DNA from: Bradyrhizobium sp. WBAH42
GTDB lineage: Bacteria; Pseudomonadota; Alphaproteobacteria; Rhizobiales; Xanthobacteraceae
Direction of reading: 5' to 3'
Assembly: GCF_024585265.1 (NCBI RefSeq)
Contig: NZ_CP036533.1
Coordinates: forward strand, 124,001 to 188,000
DNA length: 64,000 nucleotides
Both the position numbers and the translations under genes were made by a program. A model generated the notes under the pieces. It saw nothing but the letters and a program-made list of their open reading frames with translations. It was not told where the DNA came from and searched no databases. Below are positions 36,973-45,460 of this stretch, in pieces; the first letter of the stretch is position 1; each line of letters begins with the position of its first letter.

Positions 36973-37281
36973 ATGCAGCGCACCGTTCTCCTCGCCATCA
37001 CGCTCGCCGCCGCCGCATTGATGGGCTCGTCACTTGCAGCGCCGGTCAATTACAAGACCCCCGACGAGGTCGCCGCCTTCAAGCCCGGACCCAATCTCGA
37101 GGTCGTGCAGGGCAATTGCGGCGCCTGCCATTCGTCCGACTACGTCGCCACGCAGCCGCCGATGAAGGACAAGAGGGCCTTCTGGCAGGCCGCGGTGACC
37201 AAGATGATCAAGGTCTATGGCGCACCGATCGACGATGCCGATGTCGGCAAGATCGTCGATTATCTGGCTGCGACGTATTGA
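36973..37281 (+). CDS. sorB: cytochrome c subunit of sulfite dehydrogenase (SorB-type)
   Basis: 102 residues with a signal peptide (QRTVLLAITLAAAALMGSSLAA) and one heme-binding CGACH motif (Cys49, Cys52, His53). A possible axial Met lies in PPMKDK or TKMIKVY. It is 12 bp after the sorA-like gene with GGAG in between, so it is the expected electron acceptor of the sulfite enzyme and would pass electrons to the terminal oxidase via soluble cytochrome c. Confidence 0.88.
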   Translation: MQRTVLLAITLAAAALMGSSLAAPVNYKTPDEVAAFKPGPNLEVVQGNCGACHSSDYVATQPPMKDKRAFWQAAVTKMIKVYGAPIDDADVGKIVDYLAATY

Positions 37282-37425
37282 CGGACGCCGGCACGCGTGC
37301 CGGCCATTTGACCGCGAAACGGGCAAAAGCGGCAAAAACGCCGCGAAGTTGAGCGGAATTCGGCGAAATGGCGATGTGGTTTGAGCTACCAAGCCTGCCA
37401 CATTCCGCGTATCCTGTTAGGACCG

Positions 37426-37437
37426 AACCGGCCGGTT
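37426..37437. promoter_or_regulatory. 12-bp palindrome upstream of the cold-shock gene
   Basis: AACCGGCCGGTT is perfectly self-complementary and lies 53 bp before the cold-shock start codon. The 208-bp gap it sits in is long for a small gene and would give a structured leader, as cold-shock mRNAs usually have. Its regulatory role is not proven. Confidence 0.3.
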
Positions 37438-37489
37438 GGCGGGGACTGGCGGTTCGAGATCTCGGAGGAAGACCCGCGGAGAAGTCGTG

Positions 37490-37690
37490 ATGGCTAAAGG
37501 TACGGTCAAGTGGTTCAACCCGACGAAGGGTTATGGATTTATCCAGCCTGCGTCGGGTGGCAAGGATGTGTTCGTGCATATCTCGGCAGTGCAGAAGGCC
37601 GGTCTGTCGACCCTCAACGAGGGACAGACGGTGGAATACGAAGAGATCGCAAACCGGGGCAAGACCTCCGCGGAGAACCTCAAAGTATAA
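37490..37690 (+). CDS. cold-shock domain protein (CspA family)
   Basis: 66 residues. [17 protein letters not shown] holds RNP1 (KGYGFI) and [10 protein letters not shown] holds RNP2 (VFVHI). This is the small OB-fold RNA/ssDNA chaperone of the CspA group, acting on mRNA structure. The start ATG follows GGAG-like purines (GCGGAGAAGTCGTG). An intrinsic terminator follows at once. Confidence 0.96.
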   Translation: MAKGTVKWFNPTKGYGFIQPASGGKDVFVHISAVQKAGLSTLNEGQTVEYEEIANRGKTSAENLKV

Positions 37691-37744
37691 GCCCGCGCCA
37701 GCCTTTGCTGCCTCCCGGATTTGTCCGGGAGCGGGCCAAAAAAA
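37691..37744 (+). terminator. intrinsic terminator of the cold-shock gene
   Basis: Nested stem: GCCCGC (37691-37696) pairs with GCGGGC (37731-37736), and inside it TCCCGGA (37713-37719) pairs with TCCGGGA (37724-37730) around a TTTG loop. An AAAAAAATTT tract follows. Confidence 0.6.
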
Positions 37745-37860
37745 TTTAAGAAGACGGCCGGTGCATTCGACGACAGGCGTTGCGATTGCACAAGGATAGC
37801 TATTTTTCCTGCGAAGACCGCTTATCGAACCACAGCAATGACAATCGCGACTGCACTTCG

Positions 37861-38322
37861 CTAACCCACCGGCAGCGGTGCGTCGCGCTTGATCTCCTCC
37901 ATCACCGCATAGGTCCGCGTCTCGCGCACGCCCGGCATCGACAGCAGGGTCTCGCCGAGAAAGCGTCGATAGGCGGTCATGTCGGCAAGCCGCGCCTTCA
38001 CAAGATAGTCGAAGCCGCCGGCAACCATGTGACACTCCAGCACTTCAGGGGCGAGCCTCACGGCCCGTGCGAACCGCTCGAAATTGTCGGGCGTGGTCTT
38101 GTCGAGCAGCACCTCGACGAACACCAGGAGCCCAAGGCCGAGCCGGTGCGGATTGAGCCGCGCGCCATAGCCTTCGACAAAGCCCTCGCGCTGCAGGCGC
38201 TTCAGCCGCTCGCCGATCGAGGTCGGCGACAGCCCGATGCGCTCGGCGAGCTCGACATTGGCGATGCGCCCATCCTCCTGCAAAATCGAGAGGATTTTCC
38301 GGTCGGTTCGGTCCAATTCCAT
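37861..38322 (-). CDS. putR: Lrp/AsnC-family regulator of proline catabolism
   Basis: 153 residues. The N-terminal HTH is LDRTDRKILSILQEDGRIAN through LSPTSIGERLKRLQREG. The C-terminal RAM/effector domain includes VLECHMVAGGFDYLVKARL. It diverges from putA by 114 bp. In alphaproteobacteria whose PutA lacks the ribbon-helix-helix DNA-binding domain, this Lrp protein (PutR) activates putA with proline. The operator should lie in the AT-rich gap (38323-38436), which contains TTTCCTATCTTCATTTTC. Confidence 0.88.
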   Translation of the reverse strand: MELDRTDRKILSILQEDGRIANVELAERIGLSPTSIGERLKRLQREGFVEGYGARLNPHRLGLGLLVFVEVLLDKTTPDNFERFARAVRLAPEVLECHMVAGGFDYLVKARLADMTAYRRFLGETLLSMPGVRETRTYAVMEEIKRDAPLPVG

Positions 38323-38436
38323 ACTTTATGAGGCCAATCTGTTTCCTATCTTCATTTTCTAAGGCAAACCAGCTAGATTGTCTATCGAACTGCGGTCACG
38401 CGGGCCTTATCCTGGATGTCAGCCACAGGACACGCC

Positions 38437-41436
38437 ATGCCGAACATCCCGCCGCCCTTCTTAGCGCCTTACGCCCCCGATGACGTCGAGATCGCCGCAA
38501 AGCTTCTGCCGGCCTCGCATCTGGCCCCGCCGCAGGAGGCCCGGATCGACCGCACCGCGACGCGGCTGATCGAGGCCATCCGCAAGCGCGACGACCGGCT
38601 CGGCGGGGTCGAGGACATGCTGCGGGAGTTCGCGCTCTCGACCAAGGAGGGGCTGGCGCTGATGGTGCTGGCGGAAGCGCTGCTGCGCGTGCCTGATGCG
38701 CGCACCGCCGACCAGTTCATCGAGGACAAGCTGGGCGAAGGCGATTTCATCCATCACGAGACCAAGTCCACGGCGTTCCTGGTCAACGCCTCGGCCTGGG
38801 CACTCGGCCTGTCCGCCCGGGTGATCCAGCCGGGGGAGACGCCCGACGGCACCATTGGCCGGCTGGTGAAGCGGCTCGGCGCACCGGCGGTGCGCACCGC
38901 GACGCGCCAGGCGATGCGGCTGATGGGCAATCATTTCGTGCTCGGCGAGACCATCGAGCAGGCGCTGGCGCGGGGCCGGCCGCGCTCCGGCCAGAAGCCG
39001 CGCTATTCCTTCGACATGCTCGGCGAAGGTGCGCGCACGGCCGCTGACGCCAAACGCTATTTCGACGCCTATGCCAGCGCGATTGAGACGATCGGCAAGG
39101 CGGCGGGCAACCATGCCCTGCCCGACCGGCCCGGCATCTCCGTCAAGCTCTCGGCGCTGCATCCGCGCTTCGAGGCGATCAGCCGCGACCGCGTGATGCG
39201 CGAATTGGTGCCGCAACTGCTGGATCTCGCGCAGCGCGCCAAGACCTACGATTTGAACTTCACCGTCGATGCCGAGGAGGCCGACCGGCTGGAGCTGTCG
39301 CTCGACGTGATCGCGGCGACGCTCGCCGATGCGTCACTTGCCGGCTGGCACGGATTTGGCCTGGCGATCCAGGCCTATCAGAAGCGCGCCAGCGCCGTGA
39401 TCGACTATGTCGATGAACTCGCCCGCGCGCATGACCGCAAGCTGATGGTGCGCCTCGTCAAGGGCGCCTATTGGGACACCGAGATCAAGCGCGCGCAGGA
39501 GCGCGGGCTTGACGGCTATCCCGTGTTCACGCGCAAGGCGATGACCGATCTGAACTTCATCGCCTGCGCGACGAAGCTTCTCGCCTTGCGGCCGCGCATC
39601 TTCCCGCAATTCGCCACCCACAACGCGCTGACGGTCGCAATCGTGCTCGAGCTCGCGCAAGATGGCGGCGGTTTCGAGTTCCAGCGCCTGCACGGCATGG
39701 GCGAAGCGCTGTACGAGCAACTCGCCAAGGATCATCCTGACATCGCCTACCGCACCTATGCGCCGGTCGGCAGCCATCGCGATCTGCTCGCCTATCTGGT
39801 GCGACGGCTGTTGGAAAACGGCGCCAACTCGTCCTTCGTGGCGCAGGCGGCCGATTATCGCGTGCCGGTTTCGGCGCTGCTGCAGCGCCCGGCGGATGCC
39901 ATTGGCCGGCCGCAACAGGCACCTCATGCCAACATACCGTTGCCGGCAGATCTGTTCGCGCCGGAGCGGCGCAATTCGCGCGGCGTCGAATTCGGTGAGC
40001 GCGCCGCACTGGACCAGCTGCTGGCCGATGTCAGGGCCGAGGTGGTCGATCTCAAGCCTGTCGCTGACGCAACACCGGATCAAGCCAATGCGGCGGTGAC
40101 GGCTGCGCGCGCCGGCTTTGCCGGCTGGAGCCGGACGCCGGCGGGCTCACGCGCGGCGGCGCTGGAGCAGGCCGCGCATCTCCTGGAAAGCCGCCGCGCC
40201 CGTTTCATCGCGCTGCTGCAAGCCGAGGGCGGCAAAACGCTCGACGACGCGCTGTCCGAGCTGCGCGAGGCCGCCGACTTCTGCCGCTATTACGCCGCGC
40301 AGGGCCGAAAGCTGTTCGGCGTTGATGCGGCCATGCCGGGCCCGACCGGCGAGAGCAACGCGCTTAGCCTTCGCGGCCGTGGCGTGTTCGTCGCAATCTC
40401 GCCGTGGAATTTTCCGCTGGCGATCTTCCTGGGCCAGGTGACCGCGGCGCTGATGGCCGGCAACAGCGTGGTTGCAAAACCCGCCGAGCAGACGCCGCGC
40501 ATCGCGCGCGAGGCCGTCGCCTTGCTGCACCAGGCCGGCATCCCCAGAAGCGCGCTGCATCTCGTCACCGGCGATGGCCGTATCGGCGCCGTCCTCACCG
40601 CGCATCCTGATGTCGCCGGAATCGTCTTCACCGGCTCGACCGAGGTTGCCCGCGGCATCAACCGAACGCTCGCGGCTAAGGACGGGCCGATCGTGCCGCT
40701 GATCGCAGAGACCGGCGGCATCAACGCCATGATCGCGGATGCCACCGCGCTGCCCGAGCAGGTGGCCGATGATGTCGTCACTTCCGCGTTCCGCTCCGCC
40801 GGCCAGCGCTGCTCGGCGCTGCGACTCCTGTTCGTGCAAGAGGATGTCGCCGACCGCATGATCGAGATGATCGCGGGCGCCGCGCGCGAACTCAGGATTG
40901 GAGATCCCGCAGATGCTGCGACTCACGTCGGTCCAGTGATCGATGACGAGGCCAAGCAACGCCTCGATGCGCATGTCGCGCGGACGAAGCGCGAGGCGCG
41001 GCTGCACTTTGCAGGCCACGCGCCGGATGGCTGCTTCGTCGCGCCGCATATCTTCGAGCTCAAGGAGGCTGGTCAGCTCACCGAGGAGGTGTTCGGCCCG
41101 ATCCTGCATGTCGTTCGCTACCGCGCGGAAAACCTCGAGCGTGTGTTGCAAGCGATCGCGCGCACCGGCTACGGGCTCACGCTCGGCATCCATTCCCGCA
41201 TCGACGATACGATCGAGGCCATCATCGACCGCGTCCAGGTCGGCAACATCTACGTCAACCGCAACATGATCGGCGCCGTGGTGGGCGTGCAGCCGTTCGG
41301 CGGCAGCGGCCTGTCCGGAACCGGCCCCAAGGCCGGCGGCCCGCACTACCTCGCGCGCTTCGCCACCGAGCAGACCGTGACGATCAACACCGCGGCTGCC
41401 GGCGGCAATGCCGCATTGCTTGCGGGAGAGGAGTGA
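38437..41436 (+). CDS. putA: bifunctional proline dehydrogenase / P5C dehydrogenase PutA
   Basis: 999 residues from the ATG at 38437 (AGGA six bases before it). An in-frame ATG 21 bp upstream would give 1006. The 999-residue form equals the length of the B. japonicum enzyme. The FAD-dependent PRODH barrel spans about 90-460 (VKLSALHPRFEAI, MVRLVKGAYWDTEIK, FATHNALTVA). The NAD-dependent P5CDH domain spans about 500-990 (FVAISPWNFPLAIFLGQ, FTGSTEVARGI) with catalytic Cys792 in SAGQRCSAL. An internal tunnel channels P5C between sites. It lacks the N-terminal DNA-binding domain of the E. coli protein, in line with the separate putR. It oxidises proline to glutamate at the inner membrane. Confidence 0.98.
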   Translation: MPNIPPPFLAPYAPDDVEIAAKLLPASHLAPPQEARIDRTATRLIEAIRKRDDRLGGVEDMLREFALSTKEGLALMVLAEALLRVPDARTADQFIEDKLGEGDFIHHETKSTAFLVNASAWALGLSARVIQPGETPDGTIGRLVKRLGAPAVRTATRQAMRLMGNHFVLGETIEQALARGRPRSGQKPRYSFDMLGEGARTAADAKRYFDAYASAIETIGKAAGNHALPDRPGISVKLSALHPRFEAISRDRVMRELVPQLLDLAQRAKTYDLNFTVDAEEADRLELSLDVIAATLADASLAGWHGFGLAIQAYQKRASAVIDYVDELARAHDRKLMVRLVKGAYWDTEIKRAQERGLDGYPVFTRKAMTDLNFIACATKLLALRPRIFPQFATHNALTVAIVLELAQDGGGFEFQRLHGMGEALYEQLAKDHPDIAYRTYAPVGSHRDLLAYLVRRLLENGANSSFVAQAADYRVPVSALLQRPADAIGRPQQAPHANIPLPADLFAPERRNSRGVEFGERAALDQLLADVRAEVVDLKPVADATPDQANAAVTAARAGFAGWSRTPAGSRAAALEQAAHLLESRRARFIALLQAEGGKTLDDALSELREAADFCRYYAAQGRKLFGVDAAMPGPTGESNALSLRGRGVFVAISPWNFPLAIFLGQVTAALMAGNSVVAKPAEQTPRIAREAVALLHQAGIPRSALHLVTGDGRIGAVLTAHPDVAGIVFTGSTEVARGINRTLAAKDGPIVPLIAETGGINAMIADATALPEQVADDVVTSAFRSAGQRCSALRLLFVQEDVADRMIEMIAGAARELRIGDPADAATHVGPVIDDEAKQRLDAHVARTKREARLHFAGHAPDGCFVAPHIFELKEAGQLTEEVFGPILHVVRYRAENLERVLQAIARTGYGLTLGIHSRIDDTIEAIIDRVQVGNIYVNRNMIGAVVGVQPFGGSGLSGTGPKAGGPHYLARFATEQTVTINTAAAGGNAALLAGEE

Positions 41437-41551
41437 GGCCCTGCGCCAGGCGCCGTTGCATCCCGGCAAAACATCGGTCTAATGCTCCCACTACCTGCCC
41501 GCGCCAATTCCAGCGCGCGGGAAACGACTGAAGCGAGGGAGCGACGCTGCG

Positions 41552-42757
41552 ATGGAGAAGGGCATTTTTGCCGGCCTGAAGGTTCTGGACTGCGCGAGCT
41601 TCATCGCAGCGCCCGCGGCCGCGACCGTGCTGTCGGATTTCGGTGCTGACGTCGTCAAGATCGAGCCGCCCGGCGCCGGCGACCCCTACCGCAATCTGCC
41701 CAACATTCCGGGCTATCCGGGCGGCGAGCACAATTACGCCTGGCTGCTGGAGGCCCGCAACAAGAAGAGCATCGCGCTCGACCTGTCCAAGCCGGAAGCG
41801 CAGGCCGTGCTCTACAAGCTCGTGGAAGAAGCCGACGTCTTCATCACCAACATGCCGCCGCCGGTGCGCGCCAAGCTCGGCATCACCTATGACCATCTCG
41901 CTCATCTCAACGACCGGCTGATCTACGCCTCCTTCACCGGCTATGGCGAAAAGGGCGAGGAGGCCAACAAGCCCGGCTTCGACAGTAACGCCTATTGGGC
42001 GCGCTCCGGCCTGATGGACCTGGTCCGCGCCGACATCGACACGACCCCGGCCCGCTCGGTCGCCGGCATGGGCGACCACCCCTGCGCCATGGCGCTCTAC
42101 AGCGCGATCGTCACCGCGCTCTATCAGCGCGAGAAGACCGGCAAGGGCTCGCATGTCGCCTCCAATCTGATGGCGAACGGGGTATGGGCCGGGGGCACGC
42201 TGGCGCAGGCCAAGCTCTGCGGCGCCAAATTCGCTGAGAGACGGCCGCGCGAGCGCGCGCTCAACGCGGTCGCCAACCACTACCAGTGCAGGGACGGCCG
42301 CTGGCTGATTCTGTCGCTGCTGAGCGAGGAGAAGCAGTTTCCGACGCTGGCCAAATGCCTGGGACGCGAAGACCTGATGAATGATCCCCGTTTCGTCACC
42401 AAAGCCGACCGGCACGCCCGCTCGGTCGAGCTGATCAAGATCCTGGACGAAACCTTCGCCACCAGGGATCTCGCCGAATGGCGAAAAATCCTCGACGGCA
42501 ATGGCCTCGTGTTCGGCGTCGTCGCGATTCTGGACGACATCCCGAACGACAAGCAGATGATCGACAACGAGGTGCTGGTGCCGTTCGAGAACGACACCAT
42601 GCTGACCATCAACAGCCCGATCTGGATCGACGGCGCCAAGAAGGTGCAGCCGCGCAAGCCGCCGGCCGTCGGCGAGCACAGTGACGAGATTTTGCGCGGG
42701 GCGGGATATGACGAGGCGGCGATCAAGCAGCTGAGGTCGTCGGGGGCGGTCGGGTAG
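41552..42757 (+). CDS. type III CoA transferase (CaiB/BaiF family)
   Basis: 401 residues. The N-terminal family pattern is GLKVLDCASFIAAPAAATVL and then SDFGADVVKIEPPGAGDP. ADVFITNMPPPVRAKLGITY and YASFTGYGEKGEEANKPGFD follow. It transfers CoA between carboxylic acids, possibly alpha-methylacyl or aromatic substrates. It follows putA by 115 bp and has no enzyme partners in this window; the spacing suggests its own promoter. Confidence 0.9.
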   Translation: MEKGIFAGLKVLDCASFIAAPAAATVLSDFGADVVKIEPPGAGDPYRNLPNIPGYPGGEHNYAWLLEARNKKSIALDLSKPEAQAVLYKLVEEADVFITNMPPPVRAKLGITYDHLAHLNDRLIYASFTGYGEKGEEANKPGFDSNAYWARSGLMDLVRADIDTTPARSVAGMGDHPCAMALYSAIVTALYQREKTGKGSHVASNLMANGVWAGGTLAQAKLCGAKFAERRPRERALNAVANHYQCRDGRWLILSLLSEEKQFPTLAKCLGREDLMNDPRFVTKADRHARSVELIKILDETFATRDLAEWRKILDGNGLVFGVVAILDDIPNDKQMIDNEVLVPFENDTMLTINSPIWIDGAKKVQPRKPPAVGEHSDEILRGAGYDEAAIKQLRSSGAVG

Positions 42758-42776
42758 GAGCGCGCCGCTCTAACCC

Positions 42777-42857
42777 CGTCATTGCGAGCGCAGCGAAGCA
42801 ATCCAGAGTGTCTCCGCGGATGCATTGCTGGATTGCTTCGCTGCGCTCGCAATGACG
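42777..42857. repeat. palindromic intergenic repeat, family A (copy 4)
   Basis: An 81-bp copy, CGTCATTGCGAGCGCAGCGA to GCTGCGCTCGCAATGACG, with the spacer TCTCCGCGGATGCATTG. It lies between the CoA transferase and GST genes. Confidence 0.9.
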
Positions 42858-42911
42858 ATGCTGGACTATCCCGCTATAACAATCGGCAACACACCGATGC
42901 CGCGAGGTCCC

Positions 42912-43559
42912 ATGCCCAGCTACCGCCTGCACTACTTCCCCGAATCCGGCAACAGCTACAAGCTGGCGCTGATGCTGACGCTCTGCGGCGAGACGTTCGA
43001 GCCGGTCTGGACCGATTTCGCCGGCGGCGTCACGCGCACGGCGGAGTGGCGCAAGGCCGTCAACGAGATGGGCGAGATTCCCGTGCTCGAGGTCGACGGC
43101 GTGAAGATGACGCAGACCGCGCCGCTGCTGCTGAAACTGGCCGAGCAATACGGCCGCTTTGGCGCCGAGACGGAGGACGAGAAGTTCGAGCTCTTGCGCT
43201 GGCTGTTCTGGGACAACCACAAGCTCACCGGCTACATGGCGACCTACCGCTTCATGCGCGCCTTCACCGAGAAAAACGACCCGCAGGTGCTGAAGCATTT
43301 TCGCCGGCGGCTCGAGGACTTTCTCGGTATCCTCGACGGTCATCTCCAGCACAATGCTTTCGCGATCGGCGCAAGGCCGACGGTCGCCGACATCTCGATG
43401 ATGGCCTATCTGCATTATCCGAGCGACGAGCACGGCTTCGATTTCGCCGCGAGCCATCCGGCCATCCATGCCTGGCTCGGCCGCATGGCCGCGCTGCCGG
43501 GCTGGAAGCCGGCCTACGAGCTGCTACCCGGCAAGCGGATGACGAACTACGCGACGTGA
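42912..43559 (+). CDS. glutathione S-transferase family protein
   Basis: 215 residues; GAGG five bases before the ATG at 42912. The N-terminal thioredoxin-like domain starts SYRLHYFPESGNSYKLALML and contains the cis-Pro segment GEIPVLEVDG followed by TQTAPLLLKL (glutathione gamma-glutamyl site). The C-terminal domain is helical, with ARPTVADISMMAYL (the GST N-cap/Asp motif). It probably conjugates or isomerises electrophiles in the cytoplasm; the substrate is unknown. Confidence 0.88.
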   Translation: MPSYRLHYFPESGNSYKLALMLTLCGETFEPVWTDFAGGVTRTAEWRKAVNEMGEIPVLEVDGVKMTQTAPLLLKLAEQYGRFGAETEDEKFELLRWLFWDNHKLTGYMATYRFMRAFTEKNDPQVLKHFRRRLEDFLGILDGHLQHNAFAIGARPTVADISMMAYLHYPSDEHGFDFAASHPAIHAWLGRMAALPGWKPAYELLPGKRMTNYAT

Positions 43560-43568
43560 GGGCTTCGA

Positions 43569-43733
43569 TCACCTCAACGACAGCCATCCGAGCGTAAGCA
43601 GAATCCCGCCGACGATGACGGCCACCGCGACCGCCCAGATGCTGACGCGCGCGCTGCCGATGACCTGCTTGGCTTCCTCGTTCCGCGCAATCTCGCGATT
43701 GCGCATCTTGTTGGCTTCGCTCGTGTCCGTCAT
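43569..43733 (-). CDS. small membrane protein
   Basis: 54 residues. A charged N-terminal half (TDTSEANKMRNREIARNEEA) is followed by one transmembrane helix (SIWAVAVAVIVGGILLTLGW) and a short tail, LSLR. GGATGA lies just before the start. It lies between the convergent GST gene and the one-heme protein gene. The function is unknown. The regular pattern of charged helix plus single helix resembles many small membrane stress proteins. Confidence 0.6.
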   Translation of the reverse strand: MTDTSEANKMRNREIARNEEAKQVIGSARVSIWAVAVAVIVGGILLTLGWLSLR

Positions 43734-43760
43734 GGGTCATCCAAATCGATCTGTTAGCTT

Positions 43761-43831
43761 GCGCGTGATCTTTTCCGAAAACGGCTACACACTTGCGCTG
43801 GCGCGGCCCTCCGGGTCCGGATCACGCGCTA
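43761..43831. repeat. palindromic repeat, family E (copy 2, divergent)
   Basis: GCGCGTGATCTTTTCCGAAA and TCCGGATCACGCGCTA form the arms; CGGCTACACACTTG matches the family centre. Its right end contains the TAG stop codon of the one-heme protein gene (43829-43831). Confidence 0.75.
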
Positions 43832-45367
43832 ACGCGTCTTGATGAAGCACATGCCGATGCGGCGCGAGGCCGCGGCGGCCTGGCAGGTCAGACCGTTAGC
43901 ACAGTTCCATGACGTAAAACTCTTGTCCGGCGTTCCCGATCCCGGATCTTGCAGGGAACAATGCGCGCCCCAGCCGTCCTGATATTCGCTGCCGGCCAGC
44001 TCGCTTCTGCCGCGGGTCTGCGGCCTATCGGCAAATCCGCGTGAGAAATCAGGGGTTTTGCCGGCCGCGAACGCGGTCAGGATGTCGCGGCGGCGGAGCT
44101 GGTCGCCGAAGAAATGCGGCGAGGCCGGCACGATGGTGGAATTGGACGGCTTGTCCGCAAGCCAATCGACGCCCGGGAAATGGAAGCCGCCGATGCCTCG
44201 GGTCTGGTGGCAGCCGGCACAGGTGATGTCGTTGAGGCGGCGCTGGAAGCCTGCGACCGAACGGACGTTCTGCAGGTCGAGGCCGCGGGCGGCCGCCTGC
44301 TTCAGCGCGCCAACCACGTCATTGTCAGTGAAGACGGGATCGCCTTTGCCCTCCCCCTGCATCAAGCCGAACTCCGGCTGCAAGGCCGAAGCGTCGAGGC
44401 CGGCTGGGGTCGGCACCATTGCGGCCTTGGCCAGGAATCTCTCCGGGATCAGCACCGTGCCGCGATCGAACTCGCGCAAGTTCTCGGGCGCGAGCAGCCA
44501 GGCCTTGAAGTCGCGCCGCAGCGCGTCGTCGGCGAGAATGCGGTCGCGGTCGATCTGGTTCTCCAGCGTCGATTCCTCGAACGTCCTGGTGGCGGCGTCG
44601 TACTTGAACACCTTGAGAAGATAGTCGGAGCGGAAATCGTGCAGCGCCGATTTCGGCGCGACCGAGACCTGGATATTGGTCTCGATCTGGTCGAGCATGG
44701 CGTCGTCAGGCGGGAAGCGGCTGCCGATCAAGCCCTGCCAGTCGCCATTGTCGAGCCAGCGCCGCGCGATCTCGGCGCAGCTGACCGGCTTGCCGTTCGC
44801 ATCCGTCCGGCGCGCGTCGCGCGCCTTCATCACGAGATTGAACGTCATCGGCAGGCGCGTTGTGGTCTTGCTGCCATCCGGCCCGCCGTCGAACCGCGCG
44901 AGACGAAAGATCAGCCGGATCTCGCCGCAGGACTCTTGCGAGACATAGGCACGGTCCATGCGATTGACGATGCCGGCGAGCACGAACCGCGCCTCGCGCG
45001 ATTTCAGATTGGCCCGATCGAACAATTGCGCGTCGAACCCCTCGCCGACGCCGATGGTCTCGCCCGGATAGGCCGACTTGTACCAGGCGATGTAGCGGTC
45101 GAATTCCGCATCGATCGCAGGCAGAATCGCTTTCAGCTGCGGCAGCGAGGCGAACATCAGCTCGGTCGTGAGCGGAACGTCGGAATTCCGCTCCGGCGAC
45201 AAAAGACGCGAGATCGTCAGCGCATTGCTCTGGTCGAGCTTGCGCAGGAGAGCGGGGTCGGCGATCGCGGTGCCGCGGGTCAGCGCAGTGCTGTCCGCTG
45301 CGAAGAGCGGAACGACACCGCCCAGCAATGCGGCGGCAGCAACGAGAATTCGCAAGAAGCGACCCAT
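43829..45367 (-). CDS. secreted one-heme c-type protein of unknown function
   Basis: 512 residues. The signal peptide is near the N-terminus (RFLRILVAAAALLGGVVPLFA). There is a single heme c motif CAGCH with His387, in a long protein that otherwise has no recognised domain. Other notable stretches are ESCGEIRLIFRLARFDGG, NIQVSVAPKSALHDF and a C-terminal Cys-containing part (WGAHCSLQ, WNCANGLTCQ, IGMCFIKTR) that could form disulfides. It may be a periplasmic electron-transfer or peroxidase-like protein; that is inference only. The last bases overlap a family E repeat. Confidence 0.65.
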   Translation of the reverse strand: MGRFLRILVAAAALLGGVVPLFAADSTALTRGTAIADPALLRKLDQSNALTISRLLSPERNSDVPLTTELMFASLPQLKAILPAIDAEFDRYIAWYKSAYPGETIGVGEGFDAQLFDRANLKSREARFVLAGIVNRMDRAYVSQESCGEIRLIFRLARFDGGPDGSKTTTRLPMTFNLVMKARDARRTDANGKPVSCAEIARRWLDNGDWQGLIGSRFPPDDAMLDQIETNIQVSVAPKSALHDFRSDYLLKVFKYDAATRTFEESTLENQIDRDRILADDALRRDFKAWLLAPENLREFDRGTVLIPERFLAKAAMVPTPAGLDASALQPEFGLMQGEGKGDPVFTDNDVVGALKQAAARGLDLQNVRSVAGFQRRLNDITCAGCHQTRGIGGFHFPGVDWLADKPSNSTIVPASPHFFGDQLRRRDILTAFAAGKTPDFSRGFADRPQTRGRSELAGSEYQDGWGAHCSLQDPGSGTPDKSFTSWNCANGLTCQAAAASRRIGMCFIKTR

Positions 45368-45460
45368 GCCTGAGGTAACACCGCGCAGGGATGCCTATTC
45401 AAGCAAAAAGGCGCCTCACATCGCGGTGAAGCGCCTCTTCGAAAGTCGGATACCGGACGC

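Noticed and set aside
38416..38436. The upstream in-frame ATG of putA
   Set aside because: The RBS favours the ATG at 38437, which gives exactly 999 residues and places the catalytic Cys at 792, as in B. japonicum PutA.
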